NCBI RefSeq assembly: GCF_014838715.1
Contig: NZ_CP061947.1
Location: 1,798,001-1,862,000, forward strand
Origin: Algoriphagus sp. Y33
Lineage (GTDB): Bacteria > Bacteroidota > Bacteroidia > Cytophagales > Cyclobacteriaceae
Reading direction: 5' to 3'
Length of the DNA stretch: 64,000 nucleotides
Shown: piece after piece, positions 44,311 through 52,811 of the stretch
Position numbering within the stretch: position 1 is the stretch's first letter
How the letters are laid out: every line of letters begins with the position of its first letter
Position numbers and translations under genes: made by a program
Notes under the pieces: model-generated
The model's input: the letters and a program-made list of their open reading frames with translations, nothing else
Databases searched by the model: none
Told to the model about the DNA's origin: nothing

Positions 44311-45096
44311 CTACAAATGCCGTAAGAAAGCATCAGGATTATTGAGGAAGTTTTTCAAAATCGTAAAATGCTCTGTTTCCTGATAATTAACTTTCTGAAT
44401 TTTATCTCCAAACTGGAATATGGTCGCATTGGGGAGAGTCATTAAAATAGGAGAGTGGGTAGCAATGATAAACTGGCAACCATGATTTTCAGCCAGGTTT
44501 TTAATTAGGGAGAATAGTGCCAGTTGCCGCTGGGGTGAAAGGGCAGCCTCAGGTTCGTCAATCAGGTAAATTCCTTCTGCTTGCAATCTGCCTTCCAGGA
44601 CTTTTAGAAAACCCTCTCCGTGGGAAACTTCTGTAAGATTTCCATATTTACGTAGAAGGGCTTCTTTTTGCCCTTGCACAGCTCCGACTGCTAATTTTAA
44701 TCCAGATCCGCTCAATCTTTTTTCGAAATCAACGATGTCTCCTTTCAGTTCATCGTCTAGGTTCCTAAGGCGTTTCACAAAGCCAAAGTAATCTTCAGCT
44801 CTGAAGAAAAAGCCACGATATGCTTTATTATTCCATCGGGTAACTATACTTTCTCCATAGGATTTGACTCCATCAAGTGTGTCGTCTTGCTCCAAATCAG
44901 TGCTGCCAATGGCAGGTAAATTCAACTTGATAGCCAGCGTTTTTAGAAGCGTTGACTTTCCCGATCCATTTTCTCCAACGAAAACCGTCACTGGATTCTC
45001 GAACGTCATAGATCCCATTTCAGTCAATGATTTAATAGAAAATGGAAACTGAGGGCTTCTGCTTGTGGGAAGATGGATCTGATGGAGGAAGTACAT
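44311..45096 (-). CDS. AAA family ATPase (ABC/SMC-like, overcoming-lysogeny type fold)
   Basis: 261 residues, soluble. Walker A GENGSGKS (41-48), a helical insert with REDYFGFVKRLRNLDDE-like charged segment, signature SHGEGFLKVLEGRL, Walker B IYLIDEPEAALSPQRQ and switch histidine IIATHSPIL. It has the compact build of small DUF2813/RecF-type ATPases widespread in bacteria. Function unknown; some relatives belong to defence systems, but no partner is adjacent. Followed closely by the repeat units 4 and 3. Confidence 0.85.
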   Translation of the reverse strand: MYFLHQIHLPTSRSPQFPFSIKSLTEMGSMTFENPVTVFVGENGSGKSTLLKTLAIKLNLPAIGSTDLEQDDTLDGVKSYGESIVTRWNNKAYRGFFFRAEDYFGFVKRLRNLDDELKGDIVDFEKRLSGSGLKLAVGAVQGQKEALLRKYGNLTEVSHGEGFLKVLEGRLQAEGIYLIDEPEAALSPQRQLALFSLIKNLAENHGCQFIIATHSPILMTLPNATIFQFGDKIQKVNYQETEHFTILKNFLNNPDAFLRHL

Positions 45097-45125
45097 GGGG
45101 ATTTAGAGGTTAGAATTGGATAAAA

Positions 45126-45148
45126 GCTCGGGATTGCAAATCCCGAGC
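45126..45148. repeat. Perfect 10-bp hairpin
   Basis: GCTCGGGATT (45126-45135), loop GCA, AATCCCGAGC (45139-45148). It lies in the gap between the HMA protein and the ATPase, before the second hairpin at 45177; no T-run follows. Confidence 0.55.
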
Positions 45149-45176
45149 AGCAGATAGCAGAATGCATGCGTTGTTT

Positions 45177-45207
45177 AACCTTCGAGGTTTTCAAAACCTC
45201 GAAGGTT
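45177..45207. repeat. REP-like hairpin (AACCTTCGAGGTTTT type), possible terminator
   Basis: AACCTTCGAGGTTTT (45177-45191) and AAAACCTCGAAGGTT (45193-45207) are perfect 15-bp arms around a single base. Plus-strand T's follow. It is 18 bp past the HMA gene stop on the minus strand, where it could stop transcription, and belongs to the same hairpin type as 44036-44066. Confidence 0.65.
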
Positions 45208-45225
45208 TTAATTCTCACAATTAAT

Positions 45226-45435
45226 TTACTCCGGTTTTGCGATAAATCCCGCTTTTAAGACAGTTTTGAACACTTCGTCGGAAGTGATATCCTCAGACTC
45301 CACAGATAGGATTCTGTCCTCACTCTGCAAGTCCACAGACCATGAATTGATCTTGGGTTCGGCATTTAAAATAGGAGTGACCTTTGCAAGGCAATTGCCG
45401 CAGTTGATGTTTGTTTTGAATTTTTGAGTTTTCAT
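45226..45435 (-). CDS. Heavy-metal-associated (HMA) domain protein, CopZ-like
   Basis: 69 residues from ATG 45435: MKTQKFKTNINCGNCLAKV with metal-binding C12 and C15. The GNC/CxxC motif is NCGNC rather than MxCxxC. The rest completes the ferredoxin-like fold (WSVDLQSEDRILSVESEDI, VFKTVLKAGFIAKPE). A cytoplasmic metallochaperone for copper or a related metal; it lies downstream of copA on the same strand and probably feeds it. Confidence 0.82.
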   Translation of the reverse strand: MKTQKFKTNINCGNCLAKVTPILNAEPKINSWSVDLQSEDRILSVESEDITSDEVFKTVLKAGFIAKPE

Positions 45436-45459
45436 TTGTATTGAATTTAAAAGGATCAA

Positions 45460-45848
45460 AAGATTAAGGGTTTAGAAAAAGGTTAAGGACTAAATCGGGA
45501 GGTGGATCTTATTTCTCGCTGCTTGATACTAACTACTTATTACAGGTTATTACAGGCTACTCTCTATAAAATCCTCCTTGCCCCCTTTTCATGGATTTAT
45601 ATTTCCATACCAAGTTATCAATCTAAGGGAGAGTTCCGCAGGTCTTATTACTAGACTCTCGTCTATTGACTCGTGGATTTTGTTTCTTGTTTTTAACTCT
45701 TAATGTTAATGATTCCAGTAAAGTAAGAGATTGCTTCTTCGCTCGTACCTCGCTTATCGCAATGACGTACCTTGACATTCCCATCTTGGCTCTTGATTCT
45801 ATACTCTTGCTTCTTTGACTCATGTATCTTGCTACTTGATACTAGCTA
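45460..45848. other. Repeat-rich intergenic region downstream of copA
   Basis: No gene is supported; the frame at 45623-45823 is low complexity. It contains degenerate words based on TTGACTC, TTGATTCT and CTTGATACT(A/G)(A/G)CTACT, the latter present near both ends (about 45522 and 45833), and the interspersed hairpin at 45727-45768. Confidence 0.5.
45727..45768. repeat. Interspersed CGTCATTGCGA...GAAGCAATCT-type repeat
   Basis: The minus strand reads ACGTCATTGCGATAAGC and, further on, GCGAAGAAGCAATCTC. This pairing of CGTCATTGCGA with GAAGCAATCTC is a widespread intergenic repeat of many bacterial genomes. Confidence 0.55.
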
Positions 45849-48077
45849 CTAAATACGTTTACTCTTTAACCTAAGGCTATTCAATACTACCGACACAGAA
45901 CTGAAGGCCATTGCGGCACCCGCAATCATAGGATCGAGCAAGAATCCATTGATAGGATATAAAACCCCGGCGGCAATAGGGATGCCGATCACATTGTAAA
46001 TAAATGCCCAGAAGAGATTCTCCTTAATACCTCGGACGGTCTGCCCTGACAGATTCAATGCTTTGGGAATGACTTCAAGATCGGAGGAAATGATGGTCAT
46101 TTTTGCCACATCCATCGCAATATCCGAACCGTGTCCCATCGCAATACTGATGTCTGCCTGTGCCAATGCTTCTGAATCATTGATACCATCACCGACCATG
46201 GCTACAATTTTGCCTTTTGCTTGAAGTGCTTTGACGAACTCAGATTTATCTGAAGGCATCACATCAGCTTTGAAGTCAGTCAAACCCACTTGCTTGGCAA
46301 CAGAAGCTGCAGTCTGTTGATTGTCTCCGGTGAGCATATACACATCAATGCCTTTTGCTTTTAGTTTTTGAATGGCTGATTTGGAGCTGGGTTTGATCTC
46401 ATCGGAAATGGCAATTACAGAAAGCACTGATTGCTCATTGGCAAAGAAGACTACAGTTCTGGCTTCATTACTCCAAGTTTTTGCCAGTTCATTTAATTCG
46501 GAATTAATTGAAATGTCATTCAGTTGGATCAATTTGGTGTTCCCCACATAGAACTTTTGATGGGAGGAATTTTTGGCTTCTACTCCTTGTCCTGTCAAAC
46601 TTTGAAAATCTGAAACAGACTCTGCCGTGAAACCATCTTCTCGTAACTTTTTGCCTACTGCATCTGCCAGAGGATGCTCAGATTTTGACTCTATAGCAAG
46701 TAGGATAGGGGCATACCGGTCTTTCAGCTCTTCGCTTTCCCAAGAAATATCTGAAACGGTAGGTTTTCCGGCGGTAATGGTTCCGGTTTTATCCAGAATA
46801 ATTGCACTGACCTTGTGGGCTATTTCCAGACTTTCAGCGTCTTTTATAAGGATGTTGTTCTCGGCACCCTTACCGATTCCTACCATGATGGCAGTAGGCG
46901 TGGCCAATCCCAATGCACAGGGACAGGCAATCACCAGCACGGCAACAGCGTTCAAAACAGCATGCGAAAGCGCGTCCTCTCCTCCGATAAGCATCCAAAT
47001 GATAAAGGTCAGAATCGAAATCCCAATGACTACAGGGACAAAGATCGAGGCGATTTTGTCCACCAATTTCTGGACAGGAGCCTTGCTACCCTGTGCTTCC
47101 TGCACCCGCTTAATGATCTGGGATAGGAGAGTGTCACTTCCGACTTTCTCGGCTGTGAAATGGAAGCTACCCTTTTGATTGATGGTTCCTGCAAAAACTT
47201 TATCGCCCTCAGCCTTCTCCAAGGCAATGGGTTCGCCGGTGATCATGCTTTCATCGACAAATGAATTTCCGGAAATCACTTTTCCATCCACAGGGATTTT
47301 CTCTCCCGGGCGCACGACTATTTCATCCCCTCTTTGAACAGCGGAAATGGGGATTTCCTGTTCTTTACCATTTACAATGGTTTTCAGGGTTTTTGGCTGA
47401 AGTCCCATTAAGTTTTTAAGCGCAGTGGAAGTTCTCGACTTTGCTTTTTCCTCCAGCAATTTTCCGAAAAGGATAAAGGTGATGATCACAGTGGCAGCTT
47501 CATAGTAGACATGCGGCTCAAAACCACGGCTGATCCAGAATTCCGGAAACAGGGTGTTGAACAGACTAAATGCAAAAGCTATCCCTGTGCTGAGCGCAAC
47601 CAGTGTGTCCATGTTGACACTTTTATTAGTGGCCTGTTTCCAGGCACTGATAAAAAAACGTTTTCCAAAAACTGTCATCACGGGAATAGTCAAGACAAGG
47701 GAAATCCAGATCCCTGCATGCCAATGCATATAAAACATCCCGATGATGAAAATTGGAAGGGTTAGAATCGCCGCACCAATTGTATGTTTCTTTAACTTTT
47801 GGCAATGTTCAGCCTGGTTTGCAGAGACAGTTTCATCTGCATTTTCTGTTTCTGTGATCAGTCCATATCCTATTGCTGAAAGCGCTTCGTTCAGACCTTC
47901 AGGATTTATTTCATCCGAATATTCTACCAGCACGGTGCTTGAAGCGAAGTTTACCTGGGCAGACTTCACCCCATCTGTATGTGCCAGAATTGTTTCTACA
48001 CTGGATGCACAGGCTGCACAGGTCATGCCGGTGACTGGGAATGTTTCCTTGTGTAATGTTGGAGTGGATTCTTCCAT
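45849..48077 (-). CDS. copA: Copper-translocating P1B-type ATPase
   Basis: 742 residues. One N-terminal HMA domain with GMTCAAC (C20, C23), then eight TM helices with the transport motif CPC in [13 protein letters not shown], phosphorylation site [13 protein letters not shown] motif [11 protein letters not shown] and ATP-binding [10 protein letters not shown]. These mark a Cu(I)-exporting ATPase of the inner membrane. It lies upstream of the HMA chaperone on the same strand, separated by the repeat-rich 45460-45848. Confidence 0.96.
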   Translation of the reverse strand: MEESTPTLHKETFPVTGMTCAACASSVETILAHTDGVKSAQVNFASSTVLVEYSDEINPEGLNEALSAIGYGLITETENADETVSANQAEHCQKLKKHTIGAAILTLPIFIIGMFYMHWHAGIWISLVLTIPVMTVFGKRFFISAWKQATNKSVNMDTLVALSTGIAFAFSLFNTLFPEFWISRGFEPHVYYEAATVIITFILFGKLLEEKAKSRTSTALKNLMGLQPKTLKTIVNGKEQEIPISAVQRGDEIVVRPGEKIPVDGKVISGNSFVDESMITGEPIALEKAEGDKVFAGTINQKGSFHFTAEKVGSDTLLSQIIKRVQEAQGSKAPVQKLVDKIASIFVPVVIGISILTFIIWMLIGGEDALSHAVLNAVAVLVIACPCALGLATPTAIMVGIGKGAENNILIKDAESLEIAHKVSAIILDKTGTITAGKPTVSDISWESEELKDRYAPILLAIESKSEHPLADAVGKKLREDGFTAESVSDFQSLTGQGVEAKNSSHQKFYVGNTKLIQLNDISINSELNELAKTWSNEARTVVFFANEQSVLSVIAISDEIKPSSKSAIQKLKAKGIDVYMLTGDNQQTAASVAKQVGLTDFKADVMPSDKSEFVKALQAKGKIVAMVGDGINDSEALAQADISIAMGHGSDIAMDVAKMTIISSDLEVIPKALNLSGQTVRGIKENLFWAFIYNVIGIPIAAGVLYPINGFLLDPMIAGAAMAFSSVSVVLNSLRLKSKRI

Positions 48078-48205
48078 GAGTTCTTGTCTTTAGTTGACAT
48101 TACAAACTTAGGAATACGGAAGGAGGGAAATGTTATGGAATTTTGTGTAAAAGTTGTGAGATTTTGTGTTTTAACCATAGTGGGCGCAGAGGACGCAAGA
48201 ATGTT

Positions 48206-48230
48206 GTTGTCCTGCTTCTCCAGAAGCTGG
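48206..48230. repeat. Direct repeat flanking the RloAB-like cassette (left)
   Basis: GTTGTCCTGCTTCTC then CAGAAGCTGG; 24 of 25 bases match 50777-50801 in the same orientation. The core GCTTCT/AGAAGC can form a hairpin. Confidence 0.65.
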
Positions 48231-48240
48231 ACTTTGAGTT

Positions 48241-48297
48241 TTGTTCCATCGGAACGAATGGTGGTTTTATATTTTACCAGCCGTTCCTACGGAACGA
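48241..48297. repeat. GTTCC(G/A)...GGAAC hairpin cluster
   Basis: GTTCCATCGGAAC (about 48242) and CGTTCCTACGGAACG (about 48283) are two short hairpins separated by GGTGGTTTTATATTTTACC. This arrangement occurs as an interspersed repeat in Bacteroidota genomes. Confidence 0.5.
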
Positions 48298-48664
48298 AAA
48301 AGGCATCTCAATAATTTGTTAGCTACAGATGAGACTTTCCTACAGAACGATTTGAGTTTTGGAAATAAAGTAGCGTATGTGCCTGAAGGCTTGTACCAGA
48401 GTTTAGCAAACGGAATTATAAATTCCGGAAACCGAGAGGGGATCAAAACGCAGAGATGGATGGTCTTGATAACCAATCTGATATTAAGTGTGATCCACAA
48501 GTGGATTAAAGAAGCTGAACAGTTTGCCACTTTGGTGTCCATGGCCTGTGCCAACCGGATATCTTACGTCTGTTTCCGGATCATACTAAAAACCAATTGT
48601 CTGGCAGCAAAGAACGAAATCTGGAAATTGGCTCCAAAAGGAGGGAAAGAGTAATTAAAATGAT

Positions 48665-48718
48665 ATAATTGCAATTATTTTTCTATATTATGCGTTATAA
48701 TTGCAAAATATAGAAAAA
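48665..48718 (+). promoter_or_regulatory. Nested palindromes immediately before the ATPase start
   Basis: ATAATTGCAATTAT (48665-48678) is a perfect palindrome whose half ATAATTGCAA recurs at 48697-48706. TTTTTCTATATT (48678-48689) and AATATAGAAAAA (48707-48718) are perfect 12-bp inverted arms ending 2 bp before the ATG. It can act as an operator or, in RNA, hide the ribosome site. Confidence 0.6.
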
Positions 48719-48720
48719 TA

Positions 48721-50064
48721 ATGATTCATTATCTTAAAATAACCAATTTCGGCCCGATCAAAGATGAAGTAGTATTGGATTTTGAAGTAGGGGAGGTAGG
48801 GGAGTCTGAAGCTTATGAAGTTGAAATGCCAGACGGTCGCAGGCTTCTTAAACTTGGCTATATTTATGGCGCCAATGCTTCTGGAAAAACAACCGTTTTG
48901 AAGGCATTTGATTTTCTGAGAAAACTACTGCTGAAACCGAAATCTGATAAAGCCTTTGAACTGGATTTTGACCCCTTTTTTTTCCGGGATTCTCCCTATA
49001 CTATTCCTTCAGATTTTGAGCTCTCATTTTATGTACAAGACGTGCGATACATCTATAATCTGAAGTTCAACAAACAGGGAGTTCTACATGAAAGGATTGT
49101 CTATTACCAGACGGCAAAACCGACCGAATTATTTACGAGAATCACAGATCCTGAAAAGCGGCTTGCAAAAATTGATTTTGGCAGTCGAATAAGGGTGCCA
49201 GCGCGTGAAAGAGATCTGCTGGAAGCAAACACACTCCACAACAATACGGTAATCGGAGCATATGCGCGAACGAATGTTGACATCGCAGAACTCGAAAAAT
49301 TGAATCTGTGGTTCAATCAATACCTTCTCGGAATGATCAGTGCATCTCAGGACCTGACACATTTGACAACTTCTTATTTCGACCATAATCCGTTAATCGG
49401 AAAATGGATCAGTACTTTTTTGCATAAAGCAGACAATCAGATCTCGAAGGTAAACATCAGTGATTACGATATTAGCGTACCCTATGAAGACCCTTTATTG
49501 GATCTCTATCCGAAAGTCATTTCTCAAGGAAGTTTCCCGATGGAAACTGTCGTTAGATCTGATAAGGGAACAGGCAAAGGTGAGTTGAAATATTATGGTG
49601 GTGGTTCAATACAAAGGAAGATTGATTTCATTCACAAACTTAACAACCAGGATTATACATTATCCATTCAGTCTGAAAGCAACGGAACAAAACGGTATTT
49701 TGGGCTAGGGGGAGCCTTGTATGAAATTATCCACAATCCACACATGCTGTGCATTGATGAACTTGAAACATCATTGCATCCGGATCTTATGAAACATTTT
49801 CTGCAGGTCTTTTTACTAAACTCCACTAATTCCCAGCTCTTGATAACCACCCACAATGTTTCGTTGCTTGATAATCAAGATTTTATAAGGAAAGATGCTT
49901 TATGGTTCAGCGAAAAAAATAATGAAGGAGCAATGAATCTGTATTCCGCATCTGATTTTGACAGCTCTGTTCTTCGAAAGAACGCAAGCATTATTAATGC
50001 CTATAAAGTAGGGAAGCTTGGTGCTAAGCCAAATCTCGGCTCACCATTTTTAACAGAAGGCTAA
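48721..50064 (+). CDS. AAA family ATPase, RloA/AbiLi-like
   Basis: 447 residues, cytoplasmic. Walker A GANASGKT (50-57), a long insertion, then NGTKRYFGLGG signature-like segment, Walker B MLCIDELETSLHPDLMKH, and switch histidine LLITTHNVSLLD. This is the OLD/ABC-like ATPase fold of toxin-sensing ATPases found with RloB. Two-gene modules of this kind include the lactococcal AbiL abortive-infection system (AbiLi ATPase, AbiLii RloB-like); the analogy is from family knowledge. The gene starts right after a nested palindrome and is followed by the RloB gene after 4 bp. Confidence 0.85.
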   Translation: MIHYLKITNFGPIKDEVVLDFEVGEVGESEAYEVEMPDGRRLLKLGYIYGANASGKTTVLKAFDFLRKLLLKPKSDKAFELDFDPFFFRDSPYTIPSDFELSFYVQDVRYIYNLKFNKQGVLHERIVYYQTAKPTELFTRITDPEKRLAKIDFGSRIRVPARERDLLEANTLHNNTVIGAYARTNVDIAELEKLNLWFNQYLLGMISASQDLTHLTTSYFDHNPLIGKWISTFLHKADNQISKVNISDYDISVPYEDPLLDLYPKVISQGSFPMETVVRSDKGTGKGELKYYGGGSIQRKIDFIHKLNNQDYTLSIQSESNGTKRYFGLGGALYEIIHNPHMLCIDELETSLHPDLMKHFLQVFLLNSTNSQLLITTHNVSLLDNQDFIRKDALWFSEKNNEGAMNLYSASDFDSSVLRKNASIINAYKVGKLGAKPNLGSPFLTEG

Positions 50065-50068
50065 ATCC

Positions 50069-50665
50069 ATGAGACATCGCCATCAAAGAATACCACTGAG
50101 GGATACAGTTGCTATCGTTGGGGACGGACAGACTGAGGCAATATATTTTGCGGATGTCCGTGACACAGACAGGCCAAAAAACTTGCATATTTTCCCTGAT
50201 TTTCCAGGCAAAATCGGGAGCTATAGAGGGGTGCTAGACCGTGCTTTAGAATTGAGCAAAGATTATACCTATGTGTATGCTCTAATTGACATGGATACAA
50301 TTATTCAAGACAGACAAGAGGGGGAGTATTACCGTCGAAAAATGGAAGTCCAGAATGCGGGTGTCAAAGTTCTTGAAAATAACCCATGTTTTGAAATGTG
50401 GTTCTTGCTACATTTTATTAGGACTGGACGGCTCTTTTCGAATTGCGAACAAGTTTCCACTGAATTGAGCAGACGGGGAAGAATTGAGAATTACAGTAAA
50501 TCAGGAAAATTTCTTTCCAAAGCAAAACTCTACTCGAACTATAAGGATCGGCTTATGAACAATGCTATGCCAAATGCAAGGACTCTCGAAGACAGGGAGG
50601 GTCAGGATGAACTTTACCCGAGGGCACAAACATACCTGTTCTTTGAATGGTATTTTAATAAGTGA
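50069..50665 (+). CDS. RloB family protein (AbiLii-like, TOPRIM-related)
   Basis: 198 residues. RloB pattern: VAIVGDGQTEAIYFADVRD near the N-terminus (conserved Glu of a TOPRIM-like fold), VYALIDMDT (acidic DxD), and the diagnostic LENNPCFEMWFLLHF (about 105-120). A C-terminal basic segment follows (SKAKLYSNYKDRL). Likely the nuclease/effector partner of the preceding ATPase. The pair lies alone between copA and the sugar locus, flanked by a 25-bp direct repeat, which suggests horizontal acquisition. Confidence 0.88.
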   Translation: MRHRHQRIPLRDTVAIVGDGQTEAIYFADVRDTDRPKNLHIFPDFPGKIGSYRGVLDRALELSKDYTYVYALIDMDTIIQDRQEGEYYRRKMEVQNAGVKVLENNPCFEMWFLLHFIRTGRLFSNCEQVSTELSRRGRIENYSKSGKFLSKAKLYSNYKDRLMNNAMPNARTLEDREGQDELYPRAQTYLFFEWYFNK

Positions 50666-50744
50666 TTTTCACCTGTTTTGTGCGATGGGACACTCAAGCT
50701 AATTTTTTCCTGAACAGCCGTGTCTGTTGGCTTATTCAAAAAAG

Positions 50745-50770
50745 GGCTTAGCGAATCGATTCGCTAAGCC
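50745..50770. terminator. Palindromic terminator between RloB and the cytochrome gene
   Basis: GGCTTAGCGAATC and GATTCGCTAAGCC are perfect 13-bp arms with no spacer, bordered by AAAAAA on the left (T-run for the minus strand) and TTTG on the right. It sits between convergent genes and can end both. Confidence 0.75.
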
Positions 50771-50776
50771 TTTGAA

Positions 50777-50801
50777 GTTGTCCTGCTTCTCTAGAAGCTG
50801 G
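50777..50801. repeat. Direct repeat flanking the RloAB-like cassette (right)
   Basis: Same 25-base sequence as 48206-48230 with one mismatch. The two copies enclose about 2.55 kb holding the two-gene cassette and its leader. Confidence 0.65.
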
Positions 50802-50864
50802 ATTTGGAAATACAATCTGAATACCAAATTGCTGTGGACCGTTTACTATGGTCGGTCGACCAAT

Positions 50865-52793
50865 CTATCTCAAGGAATTAATCCACTTCGCGATTTTCAT
50901 CGCGTCTTCTTTGGATACTTGAGCCATTGGAGGCATTTCGGTAGGATAGTCAGGCCAGTTTTGAGGTTGGGGGTTATAGATCAATTCCACGATTTTTTCG
51001 TCAGAATACCTTCTTTTTGCCACATCCACATAAGCGGGGCCTATCACTTTTTTGTCCTTTTGATGACAAGCCGAACAGGTATTTTTAGCCAAGATGGACT
51101 TGATTTCCGCATCAGTAGGAACTGCTGAAGCTACGGCTTTCACAGCAACAGGCTTAGCTGTAGCCGGTTTTGTTACCACTTCTTTCACCGGCTCAGGAGC
51201 AGGAGTTTTGATCACCATTTTACTGCCTGAAGGAATACTGTTTAAGGTATAATAAGCATCAGGATGAACCAAAGAGAAACTACCGTCTACTGCTCGTATG
51301 CCTTCAAGGCTGATCTTGTGAACGAAGTGAGGTCTTAATCCTTCCACTGCTATTCTAGCCGACATACCGTCTTCTGCCACTTCCACACCTAAAACTTTCA
51401 AGGTTTTGTTGTCTACGGGAGGACTGCCATATACAGGATAGTATTTATAAGTGAAGCTTTCTACGGCATAAGAAGTCAAATCCTCAGCTGAAGCTTTGTC
51501 CACAGGCTTTGTGAATTCAATTAAGAACCCATCAGGCTGAGCTTTGACAGTTCTCATCTCGAATGGAATGTTGTGGTTCCAAACCAGTCTCTGCAGGCCT
51601 TCATTTGCTTCACCGGCAGAACCCCAACCACGGTTGGTTTCCCCGATAAACAACGACTTATCAGGTGCCCAAGCCATTCTTAAGATTCCAGACTGAAATC
51701 CAGATCTGAAATCGATGGAAGCTCCCTGCATTTGACCGTTTACTTCTTCAAGGATCACACGCATGATTTTACTTTGTCCTTGGTCACCGACCAATACTTG
51801 GCCTGCAAAAGGGCCGAAATGACCTTCCGGAATTAGAACAGGTTCGGCATTTGAAATACCCTGGATCCCGTGGGGCAACCAAACGGCAGGCAATTTCAAA
51901 TCAGGAAGTTTTTCCTTTGCCTGGGCATTGGTGATGTATGGAGCATCGATTACATTCTCGGGCTTCATAAATCCGCCGGAACCATTAGGGATTTTTTGTG
52001 GATCAACCACTTTGTCAAATTCTTCAGCGGTTAATTTTAAAGGAGAATTTGGAAGGCCTGTCCATGCCAAGCCGGCAGGGTGGCCGGTGAAATCCCCTTT
52101 TTCGATAAACCAAAGTCCACCTGAACCCATGTAATCTCCCTGGTTTTCGGTATACACTAATTGATCGCCCAGCATACCCAATCCGGCAGGGGATCGCATC
52201 CCTGTGGCATAAGGTTCCATGCTACCATCCCTATTGATCTTCATGATCCAGCCTCTCATTGGCACCCGGCTTTCACCTCTCCACCATTCCTGATCACCAA
52301 AAGCTACGTTTGCTGATACGAAGAAAGAACCATCAGGACCTATCTTTGGGCCGAAGCTATATTCATGGTAATGAGCCGAAAGCGGCCAAGCATAAACTGT
52401 TTCGTACAAGTCAGCTTTCCCGTCTTGATCCGTATCGACCAGTTTGGTCAATTCGCCCCGTTGAGCAAGATAAAATGCCCCATCTTCATACACCAACCCC
52501 AAAATCTCATGAAGTCCCGAAGCAAACTTTCTAAAGAAAGGTCTTGGGCTGGTTGGGTTTTCTACGATAAATACATCGCCTCTACGGGTTGCTACCGCTA
52601 AGTCTCCATTGGGCAAAACGGTCAGACCACCTACTTCCAAAAGTGTTCCTTCCGGAGCAGTCACCCGCATGATTTTGAAGAAGTCCTCTTCTTTTGGGGA
52701 TTCTTGTGCATCTACCTGCCCGGGTATCAGCTGAATTATAGCTGCTAGTCCAAAGGCAATTTTTGTGAATTTATTCTTTATCAATTTTTTCAT
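50865..52793 (-). CDS. Secreted beta-propeller protein with C-terminal cytochrome c domain
   Basis: 642 residues with a signal peptide (MKKLIKNKFTKIAFGLAAII... VDAQ). A large N-terminal propeller/heme-dehydrogenase-like part (about 40-480) contains GGLTVLPNGDLAVATRRGDVF and PAGLAWTGLP blocks. A proline/alanine-rich linker (APEPVKEVVTKPATAKPVAV) leads to a cytochrome c domain with heme motif CSACH and distal MPPM. Likely a periplasmic redox partner in sugar oxidation, e.g. with C3-oxidised glycosides; inference. Last gene of the leftward sugar operon. Confidence 0.88.
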   Translation of the reverse strand: MKKLIKNKFTKIAFGLAAIIQLIPGQVDAQESPKEEDFFKIMRVTAPEGTLLEVGGLTVLPNGDLAVATRRGDVFIVENPTSPRPFFRKFASGLHEILGLVYEDGAFYLAQRGELTKLVDTDQDGKADLYETVYAWPLSAHYHEYSFGPKIGPDGSFFVSANVAFGDQEWWRGESRVPMRGWIMKINRDGSMEPYATGMRSPAGLGMLGDQLVYTENQGDYMGSGGLWFIEKGDFTGHPAGLAWTGLPNSPLKLTAEEFDKVVDPQKIPNGSGGFMKPENVIDAPYITNAQAKEKLPDLKLPAVWLPHGIQGISNAEPVLIPEGHFGPFAGQVLVGDQGQSKIMRVILEEVNGQMQGASIDFRSGFQSGILRMAWAPDKSLFIGETNRGWGSAGEANEGLQRLVWNHNIPFEMRTVKAQPDGFLIEFTKPVDKASAEDLTSYAVESFTYKYYPVYGSPPVDNKTLKVLGVEVAEDGMSARIAVEGLRPHFVHKISLEGIRAVDGSFSLVHPDAYYTLNSIPSGSKMVIKTPAPEPVKEVVTKPATAKPVAVKAVASAVPTDAEIKSILAKNTCSACHQKDKKVIGPAYVDVAKRRYSDEKIVELIYNPQPQNWPDYPTEMPPMAQVSKEDAMKIAKWINSLR

Positions 52794-52811
52794 CTTTGCG
52801 CTGACTTTGGA

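Larger units (their letters stand above)
48078..48720. other. Intergenic region between copA and the RloAB-like cassette
   Basis: Open frames exist on both strands (48241-48654 plus, 48267-48554 minus) but neither has a recognised domain or strong start, and they overlap each other and dispersed hairpins. The region holds the direct repeat 48206-48230, GTTCC-type hairpins (48241-48297) and the palindromic leader of the ATPase gene (48665-48718). Confidence 0.5.

Noticed and set aside
45623..45823. 66-codon minus-strand frame
   Set aside because: Translates degenerate TTGACTC/TTGATTC repeats; low complexity.
48241..48654. Open frames on both strands in the gap before the RloAB-like cassette
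   Set aside because: They overlap each other and dispersed hairpins, and show no recognisable domain; more likely intergenic repeat DNA.
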